NCBI RefSeq assembly: GCF_036250735.1
Contig: NZ_CP109430.1
Coordinates: 3,472,001-3,536,000, forward strand
Origin: Streptosporangium sp. NBC_01495
Lineage (GTDB): Bacteria; Actinomycetota; Actinomycetes; Streptosporangiales; Streptosporangiaceae
Reading direction: 5' to 3'
Length of the DNA stretch: 64,000 nucleotides
Shown: one piece after another, positions 33,506-41,667 of the stretch
Layout of the letters: every line of letters starts with the position of its first letter
How positions within the stretch are numbered: position 1 is the stretch's first letter
Notes under the pieces: model-generated
The model's input: only the letters and a program-made list of their open reading frames with translations
Told to the model about the DNA's origin: nothing
The model's database searches: none
Translations under genes and position numbers: made by a program

Positions 33506-34084
33506 ATGAGCGGTCCCCAGATCGTCCCCGAAGACCAGCTGTACCAGAGGCTGCTGCGCAAGCGGATCGTCGTGCTCGGCAGCGAGGTGAACGACGAGGT
33601 CGCCAACCGGATCTGCGGGGAGCTGCTCCTGCTCTCCGCCGACGACGACCGGCGCGACGTCTGGCTCTACATCAACTCACCCGGTGGCTCGGTGCCGGCC
33701 GGAATGGCCATCTACGACGTGATGCAGTACATCCCCAACGACGTCGCCACCGTGGCCATGGGCATCGCGGGGTCCATGGGGCAGTTCCTGCTCTGCTCGG
33801 GCGCTCCCGGCAAGCGCTACATCCTGCCGCACGCCAGGGTGATCATGCACCAGCCCTCGGGGGGCCTCGGGGGCACGGCCGCCGACATCGCCATCCAGGC
33901 CGAGCAGATGCTCTACACCAAGCAGATGATGCGCGAGCGGATCGCCTTCCACACCGGCCAGCCCCTGGAGCGGATCGAGGAGGACTGGGATCGCGACCGC
34001 TGGTTCACCGCCACCGAGGCCAGAGACTACGGGTTCGTCGACCAGGTGATCCGGAACACCAGCGAGGTGGTGTCCGAGGGCTGA
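33506..34084 (+). CDS. clpP: ATP-dependent Clp protease proteolytic subunit (ClpP paralogue)
   Basis: This 192-residue serine peptidase has the triad Ser90 (GIAGSMGQF), His115 (MHQPSGG) and Asp164 (RDR), so it should be active. Family segments YINSPGGSV and KQMMRERIAFHTGQPLERI are present. ClpP forms barrel-shaped 14-mers that degrade proteins delivered by Clp ATPases. It stands alone, without a second clpP or clpX next to it, unlike the housekeeping tandem pair, so it is likely an extra copy like the stress-linked clpP3-type genes of streptomycetes. ATG 33506 has AGGTGG upstream; GTG 33497 is an alternative. Confidence 0.92.
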   Translation: MSGPQIVPEDQLYQRLLRKRIVVLGSEVNDEVANRICGELLLLSADDDRRDVWLYINSPGGSVPAGMAIYDVMQYIPNDVATVAMGIAGSMGQFLLCSGAPGKRYILPHARVIMHQPSGGLGGTAADIAIQAEQMLYTKQMMRERIAFHTGQPLERIEEDWDRDRWFTATEARDYGFVDQVIRNTSEVVSEG

Positions 34085-34323
34085 CATTCCGTTCCCGGGG
34101 CGATTTCCTCCGGGATGATTTAATCCCGGGAATAGTCTCGCTCTCGGGATGATTTTGCGTGGAATGATCTGGTGGCCATTTCCGGTCGAAGTCGGAAATG
34201 GCCACGCGATAGAGCGTCGCCATCCCGGTCGTTGAAAAGCCGTTGGCCGGTCGTTCCAACGACAATTTCCCGGCCCCTCCGGCCGCTCTTCGGTAACACC
34301 CGGCCGCCCGTGGACGTTCCTCC

Positions 34324-34421
34324 CGGCGACCGGCGACCGGCGACCGGCGACCGGCGACCGGCGACCGGCGACCGGCGACCGGCGACCGGCGACCGGCGAC
34401 CGGCGACCGGCGACCGGCGAC
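34324..34421. repeat. Perfect tandem repeat, 14 x CGGCGAC
   Basis: Ninety-eight bases are exactly 14 copies of the heptamer CGGCGAC. It is 32 bp beyond the stop of the DUF2470 gene, in the gap after clpP. The unit is not a multiple of three, so copy-number change would shift any frame across it. Confidence 0.97.
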
Positions 34422-34453
34422 CGGCGACCGGGGGAGCGCTCCCGCCTGTTCCG

Positions 34454-35179
34454 TCAGTGGTGGCAGAGCAGGCAGCGCACGGCGTGTTCGAGGGACTCCG
34501 CGTCGGTGATGGGCGAGGGCCAGGGCAGCCGGATCAGCGTCGGGTCGTCGACGCCGCAGCGGACGGTCGCGCCGAAGCGGTCGAGCTCCCAGAGCCAGGC
34601 CTCCGGCACCGGCGCGGCGAGCAGGGAGCCCAGCGCGGTCTCCAGCTGCCTGCGGTGGGAGTCGTTGATGTGGTGGAGCATGCGCTCGGCATCGCCCATC
34701 AGGGGGTCGGGGGCGGCACCGAGATACTCCTCGGCGTCCAGCACGCCCGACTCCGGTCCGGTGAGATAGATCACCCTGCCGACGTCGACGCGTACCAGCC
34801 GGGGGCCGTCCATCCCCTCCAGCACCTCGAACAGAGCCTCGTCGGGGCAGCGCTCGGCGATCGCCACCGCCGTCTCCCTCACCTCGGCCCGGGGTACCGC
34901 CTGCACCCAGCCCTGCACCTTGAGCAGGCCGCGCGAGAGTTCGTGCTCTCCCAGCGAGCGGTTCGACGTCAGATCCACGGTCACCACGGGCTCGTCCCGC
35001 GTGTCATAGAGCGGGTCGCCCGGCAGGACGAGCAGCACGGGGCGGCCGGCGCCGTCCACGCCGCCCCTGGCGGCCGTCGCGGGGCCGGTGGCTCCGGAGA
35101 TGGACACGTGGGTGGGAGCGGCGGTGGCGGCGAGGGTGCGGACCCGCTCGGGGATCGGCGGAGCGGTGACGGGCTGCAT
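34454..35179 (-). CDS. DUF2470-domain protein, probable heme/iron-related
   Basis: This 241-residue protein resembles HugZ-like FMN-split-barrel proteins with C-terminal DUF2470. The N-terminal part has PVLLVLPGDPLYDTRDEPVV and the C-terminal part EERMLHHINDSHRRQL-like helix (MLHHINDSHRRQLETALGSL), then TVRCGVDDPTLIRLPWPSPI. Relatives act in heme use or bind heme, but activity is not shown. It ends with CLLCHH. It is divergent from the S4 gene over an iron-box-like site. Confidence 0.82.
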   Translation of the reverse strand: MQPVTAPPIPERVRTLAATAAPTHVSISGATGPATAARGGVDGAGRPVLLVLPGDPLYDTRDEPVVTVDLTSNRSLGEHELSRGLLKVQGWVQAVPRAEVRETAVAIAERCPDEALFEVLEGMDGPRLVRVDVGRVIYLTGPESGVLDAEEYLGAAPDPLMGDAERMLHHINDSHRRQLETALGSLLAAPVPEAWLWELDRFGATVRCGVDDPTLIRLPWPSPITDAESLEHAVRCLLCHH

Positions 35180-35221
35180 GAACCGGCTCTCCTTGAGGTC
35201 GGGAGATACTGCTGTGTAAGA

Positions 35222-35250
35222 TTAGCCTTGCCTAACTAAGGTAAACCTAA
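35222..35250. promoter_or_regulatory. Iron-box-like operator shared by DUF2470 and S4 genes
   Basis: On the minus strand 35239-35222 reads TTAGTTAGGCAAGGCTAA, close to the DtxR/IdeR/DmdR consensus TTAGGTTAGGCTAACCTAA with one base missing. An overlapping TTAGGTTTACCTTAG (35250-35236) gives a second half-match. The site lies between the divergent starts at 35179 and 35267 and would cover the promoter region of both. Confidence 0.6.
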
Positions 35251-35266
35251 CCATAGAGGAGTGAGC

Positions 35267-35881
35267 ATGCGCTACACCGGACCGAAGGTGCGCCTGTCCC
35301 GGAGGGCGGGCGTGCCGCTGACCCGCAAGGCCGTCCGATACTTCGAGGAGCGCCCCTATCCGCCGGGTGAGCACGGTCGCAAGACCAACCGGCGGCAGAC
35401 CGGTGACTACGGGCTGCGGTTGATGGAGAAGCAGAAGCTCCGCTGGTACTACGACGTCTCCGAGCGGCAGATGCGCCGCTACTGGGACCTGGCGTTGCGC
35501 GGCACCGGGCGTGCGGGCGCGGAGCTGGTGGTGCTGCTGGAGACGCGTCTCGCGTCCCTGGTCCTGCGCGCGGGCCTCGCCTCGTCCATCTACGCGGCCC
35601 GTCAGTACGTCGCCCACGGCCACATCACCGTGGACGGCCGCAAGGTCGACATCCCCAGCTACCTGGTCAAGCCGGGCCAGGTCGTCGCGGTGCGCGAGAA
35701 GTCACGCCGGATGCAGCCCTTCGTCGCCGCCTCCGAGGGCGTGTACGCGGATGACCGGATCGCCGCCTACCTCGACGTCAACCACGCCGACCTCCGGTTC
35801 ACCCTGTTCAGCCGCCCGCTGCGCGAGCAGATCGTGGTCCCGGTGGACGAGCAGCTGGTGGTGGAGTTCTACTCGCGCTGA
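35267..35881 (+). CDS. rpsD: 30S ribosomal protein S4, cysteine-free variant
   Basis: This 204-residue protein carries S4 hallmarks: RYTGPKVRLSRRAGV, RPYPPGEHG, EKQKLRWYYDVSERQMRRYW, the S4 RNA-binding fold (LETRLASLVLRAGLASSIYA, GHITVDGRKVDIPSY) and the ending EQLVVEFYS. It has no cysteine. It sits outside any ribosomal operon and differs in many positions from the usual actinobacterial S4, which suggests a paralogue used under special conditions. ATG 35267 follows AGAGGAG. The promoter region holds the iron-box-like site. Confidence 0.92.
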   Translation: MRYTGPKVRLSRRAGVPLTRKAVRYFEERPYPPGEHGRKTNRRQTGDYGLRLMEKQKLRWYYDVSERQMRRYWDLALRGTGRAGAELVVLLETRLASLVLRAGLASSIYAARQYVAHGHITVDGRKVDIPSYLVKPGQVVAVREKSRRMQPFVAASEGVYADDRIAAYLDVNHADLRFTLFSRPLREQIVVPVDEQLVVEFYSR

Positions 35882-35889
35882 CCTGGCGC

Positions 35890-36903
35890 CTATCCGCGGC
35901 GCCGGCCCGCCGCCCCCCGGGTGGCGGGCTTTCTCGCGCCACCGTTCGCCGTGCCCTTCGAGCCCGATCCCGATCCCGTGCTCGAGCCCTTCGAGCCTGA
36001 GCCGCCTTTTCCTCCGGAACTCGCGCCACCGTTCGCCGTCGCGCCCTTCGAACCCGAACCGCCGTTTCTTGGTGCGTCCGTGCCGCCCTTCGCGGCCGGG
36101 CCCGGACCGCCGTTCAGCGGTGCCGGGACCCGGTCCCGCAGCTCCCGTACCTCGGCCCGGAGCGTGGCCAGCTCGGTGAGCACCGCCCTGCCCAACTCCT
36201 CGGTCGCCTGTACGGACTCCTCGGCGTGCTCCTCCTCCATCGCGCTGACCACCACCGCGATGAACAGGTTCAGCACCACGAAGGTGCACACCAGCATGAA
36301 CACCACGAAGAACACCCACGCCGACGGGTGCTCGGCCATCACCTCGCGGGTGATGTCGGACCAGGCGTCCCCGGTCATCATCTGGAACAGCGTGAACAGC
36401 GAGGTGGGCAGGTCGCCGAAGTACTCGGGCGCGGTGAGGTGATAGAGCTTCGTGCCCATCACCGCGGTGACGTAGAGCACCAGTGCCAGCAGCAGCACGA
36501 TCGAGCTCATCCCCGGCATCGCGGTGAGCAGCGCGGTCACCACCCGGCGCAGGCTGGGCACCACGGAGATCAGCCGTAGTGCCCGCAGGATCCGTAGCGC
36601 GCGCAGTACCGAGAGCCCGCCCGCCGTGGGCAACAGCGAGACCACCACGATCGCGGTGTCGAAGAGGTTCCACGGGTTGCGGAAGAACCGCCAGCCGTAG
36701 GCATAGAGCTTGGCGGCCAGTTCGGCGACGAAGATGTAGAGCGCCAGGTGGTCGACGACGGTGAGCGCCGTGCCGTACCGCTCGACGGCCGTCACCGAGG
36801 TCTCCAGCCCGAGTGTGGCCGCGTTGATCACGATGACGGCGACGAGGATCTGCTGAAAACGGTTCGTTTCGAGCAGGCGGCGGAGACGCTCGCGCGGTGG
36901 CAC
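35890..36903 (-). CDS. Single-domain voltage-gated cation channel
   Basis: This 337-residue protein has the six-helix plan of bacterial Nav/Cav channels. S4 is VLRALRILRALRLISVVPSLRR with Arg at 101, 104, 107 and 110. The pore helix and filter read TLFQMMTGDAWSD, with T177-G-D179-A-W181-S-D183; S6 follows (VFFVVFMLVCTFVVLNLFIA). A short coiled coil (TELATLRAEVRELRDRV) fits tetramer assembly, then about 75 Gly/Ser/Lys/Asn-rich residues form a basic disordered tail. Four subunits make one channel. It starts with GTG 36903. Confidence 0.93.
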   Translation of the reverse strand: MPPRERLRRLLETNRFQQILVAVIVINAATLGLETSVTAVERYGTALTVVDHLALYIFVAELAAKLYAYGWRFFRNPWNLFDTAIVVVSLLPTAGGLSVLRALRILRALRLISVVPSLRRVVTALLTAMPGMSSIVLLLALVLYVTAVMGTKLYHLTAPEYFGDLPTSLFTLFQMMTGDAWSDITREVMAEHPSAWVFFVVFMLVCTFVVLNLFIAVVVSAMEEEHAEESVQATEELGRAVLTELATLRAEVRELRDRVPAPLNGGPGPAAKGGTDAPRNGGSGSKGATANGGASSGGKGGSGSKGSSTGSGSGSKGTANGGARKPATRGAAGRRRG

Positions 36904-37060
36904 GGGGGGCTCCCGGGGATCGGGGCGGCCAAGGACAAGCCAAGATCATAACGGACCGGTGAAGTTCCGGATCCGCCGCTGATGTCGTGAAATATTTCGG
37001 CCACCTGATCTTCGCCGACCGGAAATATCGCGCGTCCCGAAAACGTGTGCCGTACACGTT

Positions 37061-37140
37061 GTTCCCCGGCGTTCCCCGGCGTTCCCCGGCGTTCCCCGGC
37101 GTTCCCCGGCGTTCCCCGGCGTTCCCCGGCGTTCCCCGGC
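37061..37140. repeat. Perfect tandem repeat, 8 x GTTCCCCGGC
   Basis: Eighty bases are exactly eight decamers, followed by a degenerate ninth. It lies in the 322-bp gap between the channel gene start (36903) and the end of the TetR gene (37226). The rest of the gap is AT-richer DNA near 36940-37050 that may carry the channel promoter. Confidence 0.97.
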
Positions 37141-37225
37141 GTTCCCGGCCCGCGACATGCCGGGCCGTCCGACCCGGCATGTCGCGCGGGCCGCCTTCCG
37201 CCCCGTGGGCCTCCGGTCGCGGGAG

Positions 37226-37900
37226 CTAGGCCGGTTCGCCGGTCGCGACGGCCCGGGGGGTGTCCTGCGGGCGGACGCAGTAGTCGCCGATGCCCGACTC
37301 CAGCAGCTCGAAGCCGCGCTCGGCGTGCCGTCGCAGGTCCGGGGCGATGGCGTCGATGGTCTCGCCCGCCAGCATGCGCTCGACGGCGTGGGTCATCAGC
37401 CGCCGCAGCACCGCGCTGACCTGGGCGGCCACGAACACGGGGGTGAGGTCGCCGGGCTCGGCACCGGCCTCGTCGGCGAGTGTCCTGGCCAGGGCCCGCT
37501 CCCGCGCCTCGTTCATCTCCCGCAGCCGGGCGTTGAGTGACGGACTCCGGGAGACCATTCGCGTGAAGGCGTCGCTTCCCTCGTGGAACCCGTAGCGGTG
37601 GTGGCGGGTGTCGAGCGCGTCCAGGAAGTCGCGGCGCAGCGCCTCCAGCGGGCTCTCGCCGGGTCTCCGCTCCCGTACGACCCTGCTCGGCAGGTCCTCC
37701 ACGTCTCCCTGCCGGTCGAAGAGCAGGTCCTCCTTGGTGCGGAAGTAGTTGAAGACCGTGTTGACCGACACGTCGGCGGTTCTGGCGACCTCGGCCACCG
37801 TCACGTTGTCGAAGCCCTTCGTCACGAACAGCCACGTGGCGATGTCGGAGATGCGCTGCCTGGTCTCCCGTTTCTTGCGCTCGCGCAGGCCCTCGCTCAT
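37226..37900 (-). CDS. TetR-family regulator of the adjacent ABC exporter
   Basis: This 224-residue protein has an N-terminal helix-turn-helix (TVAEVARTADVSVNTVFNYF, about residues 33-52) and a variable ligand domain. It is divergent from the two-gene ABC exporter with 75 bp between, which is the usual arrangement for a local repressor. A perfect 7+9+7 dyad at 37924-37946 in that gap is the likely operator. Inducer unknown. Confidence 0.92.
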   Translation of the reverse strand: MSEGLRERKKRETRQRISDIATWLFVTKGFDNVTVAEVARTADVSVNTVFNYFRTKEDLLFDRQGDVEDLPSRVVRERRPGESPLEALRRDFLDALDTRHHRYGFHEGSDAFTRMVSRSPSLNARLREMNEARERALARTLADEAGAEPGDLTPVFVAAQVSAVLRRLMTHAVERMLAGETIDAIAPDLRRHAERGFELLESGIGDYCVRPQDTPRAVATGEPA

Positions 37901-37923
37901 GGGCCCATTCTAGGTGCCGAACA

Positions 37924-37946
37924 AATTTTGCAGTGACTCCAAAATT
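37924..37946. promoter_or_regulatory. Likely TetR operator
   Basis: AATTTTG (37924-37930), 9-nt spacer, CAAAATT (37940-37946). The AT-rich dyad stands out in GC-rich DNA and sits 24 bp from the regulator start and 29 bp from the ABC gene start. Confidence 0.65.
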
Positions 37947-37975
37947 GGTGTTAATGTAAAAATGGAGGCGATCAA

Positions 37976-38770
37976 ATGATCAAGACATCAGCGCTGAGCA
38001 AGACCTTTCCCGGTGGCGTGGAGGCCGTCCGAGGCGTCGACCTGGTCGTGGAGGCCGGGGAGATCGTCGGATTCCTCGGTCCGAACGGCGCGGGGAAGAC
38101 GACCACGATGCGAATGCTGACCACCCTGGTACGTCCCACCGGGGGCACCGCCACGGTCGCGGGCCACGACCTGCTCGCGGACCCGAGGGGCGTGCGGCGG
38201 CGCATCGGCTACGTGTCCCAGGGCGGCGGGGTGGACCTGTCGAACCCGGTGGGGGAGGAGCTGGAACTGCACGCGATGCTGTACGGCATGCGCCTGGCCG
38301 AGGCGCGCGAACGGGTCGAAGGGGTGCTTGAGCGGTTCGGGCTCACCGAGCTGCGGGAGCGGCCGGGCGGGGAGCTCTCCGGCGGGCAGCGCCGCCGCTT
38401 CGACCTCGCCTTCGGCCTGGTCCACGACCCCGACCTGCTCTTCCTCGACGAGCCCACCACGGGCCTGGACCCGCAGAGCAGGGCCGCATTGTGGGATCAC
38501 ATCAGAAGCCTGCGCGACGGGCTCGGCCTCACGGTCTTCCTGACCACGCACTACCTCGACGAGGCGGACGCGCTCGCCGACCGCCTGTTCGTCATCGACG
38601 ACGGCGTGATCGTCGCCCAGGGCACCCCGGCCGAGCTCAAGGGCGGCACCGGCACTCTCGACGAGGTTTTCCTGTCCATCACCGGCCGTTCCCTGAGAGA
38701 CGATCCGCCGGGCACATCTGGGACGGACGGCGAGCGGCAGGCGACTCACACGGCGGGTGGGGAGCGATGA
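37976..38770 (+). CDS. ABC transporter ATP-binding protein, DrrA-like
   Basis: This 264-residue ATPase has Walker A GPNGAGKTTT, Q-loop VSQGG, signature LSGGQRRR, Walker B LLFLDEPTTGLD and switch His (LTTHYLDE). The C-terminal extension TLDEVFLSITGR is typical of drug-export ATPases such as DrrA. With the overlapping permease it should export a drug or lipid-like compound. ATG 37976 follows GGAGG. It is controlled, by position, by the divergent TetR. Confidence 0.94.
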   Translation: MIKTSALSKTFPGGVEAVRGVDLVVEAGEIVGFLGPNGAGKTTTMRMLTTLVRPTGGTATVAGHDLLADPRGVRRRIGYVSQGGGVDLSNPVGEELELHAMLYGMRLAEARERVEGVLERFGLTELRERPGGELSGGQRRRFDLAFGLVHDPDLLFLDEPTTGLDPQSRAALWDHIRSLRDGLGLTVFLTTHYLDEADALADRLFVIDDGVIVAQGTPAELKGGTGTLDEVFLSITGRSLRDDPPGTSGTDGERQATHTAGGER

Positions 38771-39498
38771 GCGTCGTCCGCGACACCTGGCTGATCTTCC
38801 GGCACAACGTGCGGATCTCCCTGCGGCAGAAGGCCGGGATCATCTTCGGAGTCCTGCAGCCCCTGCTCTACCTGGTGCTGTTCGGCCCGCTGTTCGTCAC
38901 GATCGGCCCATGGGAGACGCTCATCCCCGGCCTGCTCATCCAGGTGGCGCTGTTCAGCTCGGGCCTGGCCGGGTTCGGCATCGTCATGGACGCCAGGGCC
39001 GGGGTGCTGGAACGGCTGCGGGTCACTCCGGCGCACCGCGTCTCCCTGCTGCTCGGCCGTGTCCTGGCCAGCTCGCTCACCCTGGTGATCCAGTCGATCA
39101 TGCTGATCGTGGTGGGCTACGCCTTCGGCCTGCGCGCGGAGATCTTCGGCGTGCTGGTCGCGCTGCTGATGATGATCCTGCTCGGCGTCAGCCTGGCCGC
39201 GCTGTCCAACGCGATCGCGCTCGTCATGAACCCCGAGGCGTTCGCGCCGATCATGAGTACGGCGATCGTCCCGCTGGTCCTGCTGTCCGGCGCGTTCCTG
39301 CCGATGTCGATGGCACCGGGCTGGCTGGACGTCCTGTCGCGCGCCACGCCGTTCCGCTACGTGCTGGAGGCCATGCGCGAGCTGTTCAACGGCCACTACG
39401 TGAACGGGACCGTCGGCCTCGGCGTCGCCGTGACCGTGATCCTGTCCGTGCTCTGCGTCGTCATCGGAACCCGCGTCTTCAACCGGGAGAACGCCTGA
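38767..39498 (+). CDS. ABC-2 type permease, DrrB-like
   Basis: This 243-residue membrane protein has six predicted helices and the ABC-2 layout: cytoplasmic start with FRHNVRISLRQKAGIIFGVLQ, then the ERLRVTP region and a GAFLPMSMAPGWLD loop near the last helix pair. The start overlaps the ATPase stop (ATGA). Together they form a two-component exporter. Confidence 0.93.
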   Translation: MSVVRDTWLIFRHNVRISLRQKAGIIFGVLQPLLYLVLFGPLFVTIGPWETLIPGLLIQVALFSSGLAGFGIVMDARAGVLERLRVTPAHRVSLLLGRVLASSLTLVIQSIMLIVVGYAFGLRAEIFGVLVALLMMILLGVSLAALSNAIALVMNPEAFAPIMSTAIVPLVLLSGAFLPMSMAPGWLDVLSRATPFRYVLEAMRELFNGHYVNGTVGLGVAVTVILSVLCVVIGTRVFNRENA

Positions 39499-39690
39499 CC
39501 GTCCGTCTCACGGCAGGCCTTCCCGGAGCCGTGACGTCACCGCCGGGCGGGAAACCGAGGAAAGGAGAGCCGAGGAAGGGCGGGAACCGCGGGGGCGGGG
39601 CGGTGTCACCGGCGCCTCCCGGACCCGGATGACGTCCCGCCCGGTGGTCATGGTGGTTCGGGATCCGGTCCGCGGTGGCTTCGGTGACGT

Positions 39691-39936
39691 TCAGGGAAGA
39701 TCTCGACCCGGGGGGCCGTACGGCTCGATCTTCGGGTCGGAGTAGGGGCCCCCGCCTGCCCCGGGAACGACCCGGCGGGCGGCGGACTCGCTCACCCGCA
39801 GGCCGTACAGGCCCTGGTCGGGGTCGATGAGCACCAGGCCGTAGTCGGTGTCGACCTCCTCCTCGGGTAACTCCAGACGCCGCATGGCCTGCGCGAGCGT
39901 CGCGTCGGGCGGGAGGCGTACGGTGATCAGGAGCAT
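39691..39936 (-). CDS. Small conserved hypothetical protein, S8-peptidase partner
   Basis: This 81-residue protein (MLLITVRLPPDATLAQAMRR...) looks like one small alpha/beta domain with a Gly/Pro-rich tail. Its start is 4 bp after the remnant C-terminus of an S8 peptidase gene. The first 13 codons recur after the intact S8 peptidase at 46120-47478, so the protein's original partner was probably that peptidase. A role as inhibitor or chaperone is possible but unproven. Confidence 0.7.
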   Translation of the reverse strand: MLLITVRLPPDATLAQAMRRLELPEEEVDTDYGLVLIDPDQGLYGLRVSESAARRVVPGAGGGPYSDPKIEPYGPPGRDLP

Positions 39937-40002
39937 GCACTCACGCTACGCGTTTGGCGCGGCGGCGCAACGAGGCGAGCGTTCCGGCGGTGTCGAGGAC
40001 GC
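39899..40002. repeat. 104-bp direct repeat, left copy
   Basis: Matches 46078-46181 with 8 mismatches in 104 bases, same orientation. It contains the start of the 81-residue gene and the end of an S8 peptidase frame. Confidence 0.9.
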
Positions 40003-40003
40003 G
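39941..40003 (-). pseudogene. C-terminal remnant of an S8 peptidase
   Basis: In frame, ending at TGA 39941-39943, the minus strand encodes VLDTAGTLASLRRRAKRVA. The intact peptidase at 46120-47478 ends in VVDTAGMLASLRRRARRVA. Nothing upstream continues the peptidase, so only the last 20 or so codons remain. Confidence 0.75.
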
Positions 40004-40178
40004 TCGGGACCTTCATGGACCGGCTGCTACGCCTGCGACCCGCGCCGTCCCCGCTGACCGGAACCGGCATGTTACGACCGGTGAGCGCGGACGCCCGGTC
40101 ATCGGGATGCGCATCGGCCCAGGACGGCTTTCAGCGTCGGACAACCGGCGCGCCGGTGAGTCGTTCAGGTGGCTGTAA

Positions 40179-40202
40179 GCGGAGTAATCCGGCATACTCC
40201 GC
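40179..40202. promoter_or_regulatory. Dyad upstream of kinase-like gene
   Basis: GCGGAGTA (40179-40186), 8-nt centre, TACTCCGC (40195-40202). It lies 46 bp before the TTG start at 40249 and could be an operator or a 5'-UTR hairpin. Confidence 0.45.
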
Positions 40203-40248
40203 AAGGAGCAAGATCGCTTTGCAAGTCCCCCGATCTAAGGAGACGATC

Positions 40249-41457
40249 TTGAACGCCGGTGCGCGTGCGGACAACCCAGGGCTCGCGGTGGCAAAGGGAA
40301 TCGTGCGGTTCGGCGGTCATACTCTTTGGGAGCACCTCACCCCACAACGCGCGACCAGTGCGAGAGATGTGCCGGTGCGGACGAAGGATGTCACCCGCGA
40401 ATGGCTGACCGCGGTCCTGTGTCGTGCGCATCCCGGCGCCGCAGTGGAGTCGTACGACATGGAGGACGTCAGCAGCGGCACGTCGAGCCGCTGGCGGGCC
40501 ACGGTTACCTACAACGGGGCGGGCAGGGAGGCGGGTCTGCCGACGGAGCTGTTCGCCAAGACGAGCCGGAGCTGGGCCCAGCGTCTCCTGCTGGGGATGG
40601 CCGACGTACTGACGGGTGAGCCGGGCTTCTACGCCCATATCCGGCCCCACCTGGACATCGAGGCACCGCACGGTTATCACGGGGCGGTCGATCCGGGGTC
40701 GGGCCGCTCGATCGCGCTGATGGAGGACATCGTCGCGACCAAGGGCGCGACCTTCTGCACGCCCCAGACGCCGATCTCCTTCGACGAGATGAAGAACCTG
40801 CTGACCAGCATGGCCACATGGCACGGGCGTTACTGGAACGACCCCGAGCTGGACCGGCACGATTTCCTGCGCAAGACACCTCAGACGTTCGTCGGCAATC
40901 TCGCCAAGTTCGCCGGGCTGAAGAAGCGCGGCGACGTCGGCGTCCAGCGGGCGATGGCCGTGATGCCCGACGGCATCATGGCCATCCACGAGGACCTCTA
41001 CCGGGCGCTTTGGCGCTCGCTGGAGCTGGCTGCCCAGGGGCCGTTGACGTTTCTGCACGGCGACTCGCACATCGCCAACGTCTACAAAACCCGGGACGGG
41101 CTGCTGGGCTTCGGTGACTGGCAGGTCGTCATGCGGGGCACCTGGGCCTTCGACGTGTCGTACACCATCGCGACCGGGCTGGCCGTGGCCGACAGGCGCA
41201 ACTGGGAGCGGGAGCTGCTGGCCTTCTATCTGGACAGGCTCGCTGAGACGGGTGCCGCGGCGCCGGACTTCGAGGCCGCGTGGCTCTCCTACCGCCAGCA
41301 GATGTTCTGGTCCTACTTCGGCTGGCTGCTGTCCATCGGGCGTAGCGCGATCCAGCCGAAGTTCCAGCCCGACTCGATCAGCCTGGGTATCCTCGAGCGC
41401 GCGTCGAACGCCATCCTGGATCTGGACACGCTCGGGGCCGTTGACGCTGTCTCCTGA
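40249..41457 (+). CDS. Phosphotransferase of the APH/EcKinase-like superfamily
   Basis: This 402-residue protein has the catalytic loop FLHGDSHIANVYKTRDGLLG and the metal-binding GFGDWQVVMRGTWAFDVSYT, in which DWQ replaces DFG, as in the ecdysteroid-kinase-like group. The N-lobe has SSRWRATVTYNG and LFAKTS. It likely phosphorylates a hydroxyl of a small molecule. TTG 40249 follows AAGGAG, which is better than the ATG at 40015 within unlikely codons. It is the first gene in the segment between the 104-bp repeats. Confidence 0.82.
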   Translation: MNAGARADNPGLAVAKGIVRFGGHTLWEHLTPQRATSARDVPVRTKDVTREWLTAVLCRAHPGAAVESYDMEDVSSGTSSRWRATVTYNGAGREAGLPTELFAKTSRSWAQRLLLGMADVLTGEPGFYAHIRPHLDIEAPHGYHGAVDPGSGRSIALMEDIVATKGATFCTPQTPISFDEMKNLLTSMATWHGRYWNDPELDRHDFLRKTPQTFVGNLAKFAGLKKRGDVGVQRAMAVMPDGIMAIHEDLYRALWRSLELAAQGPLTFLHGDSHIANVYKTRDGLLGFGDWQVVMRGTWAFDVSYTIATGLAVADRRNWERELLAFYLDRLAETGAAAPDFEAAWLSYRQQMFWSYFGWLLSIGRSAIQPKFQPDSISLGILERASNAILDLDTLGAVDAVS

Positions 41458-41667
41458 CAGGATCGCAGCCACCGGAGCGTTGTTTTCGCACGTGAGAGTC
41501 CTGTTTGACGAGCATTTACCGCAAATGGTGACTAACGGCTCACCAAACATCATGATCTTCGCTACGATTCGATCAAGACGTTCAAGCCGGACAAATCATT
41601 TGATTCGGCCTTTGCTAGACCTGGGCGGCTCACCCTCTGTCACCGACTGCCGACGAGGAATTGCTTG

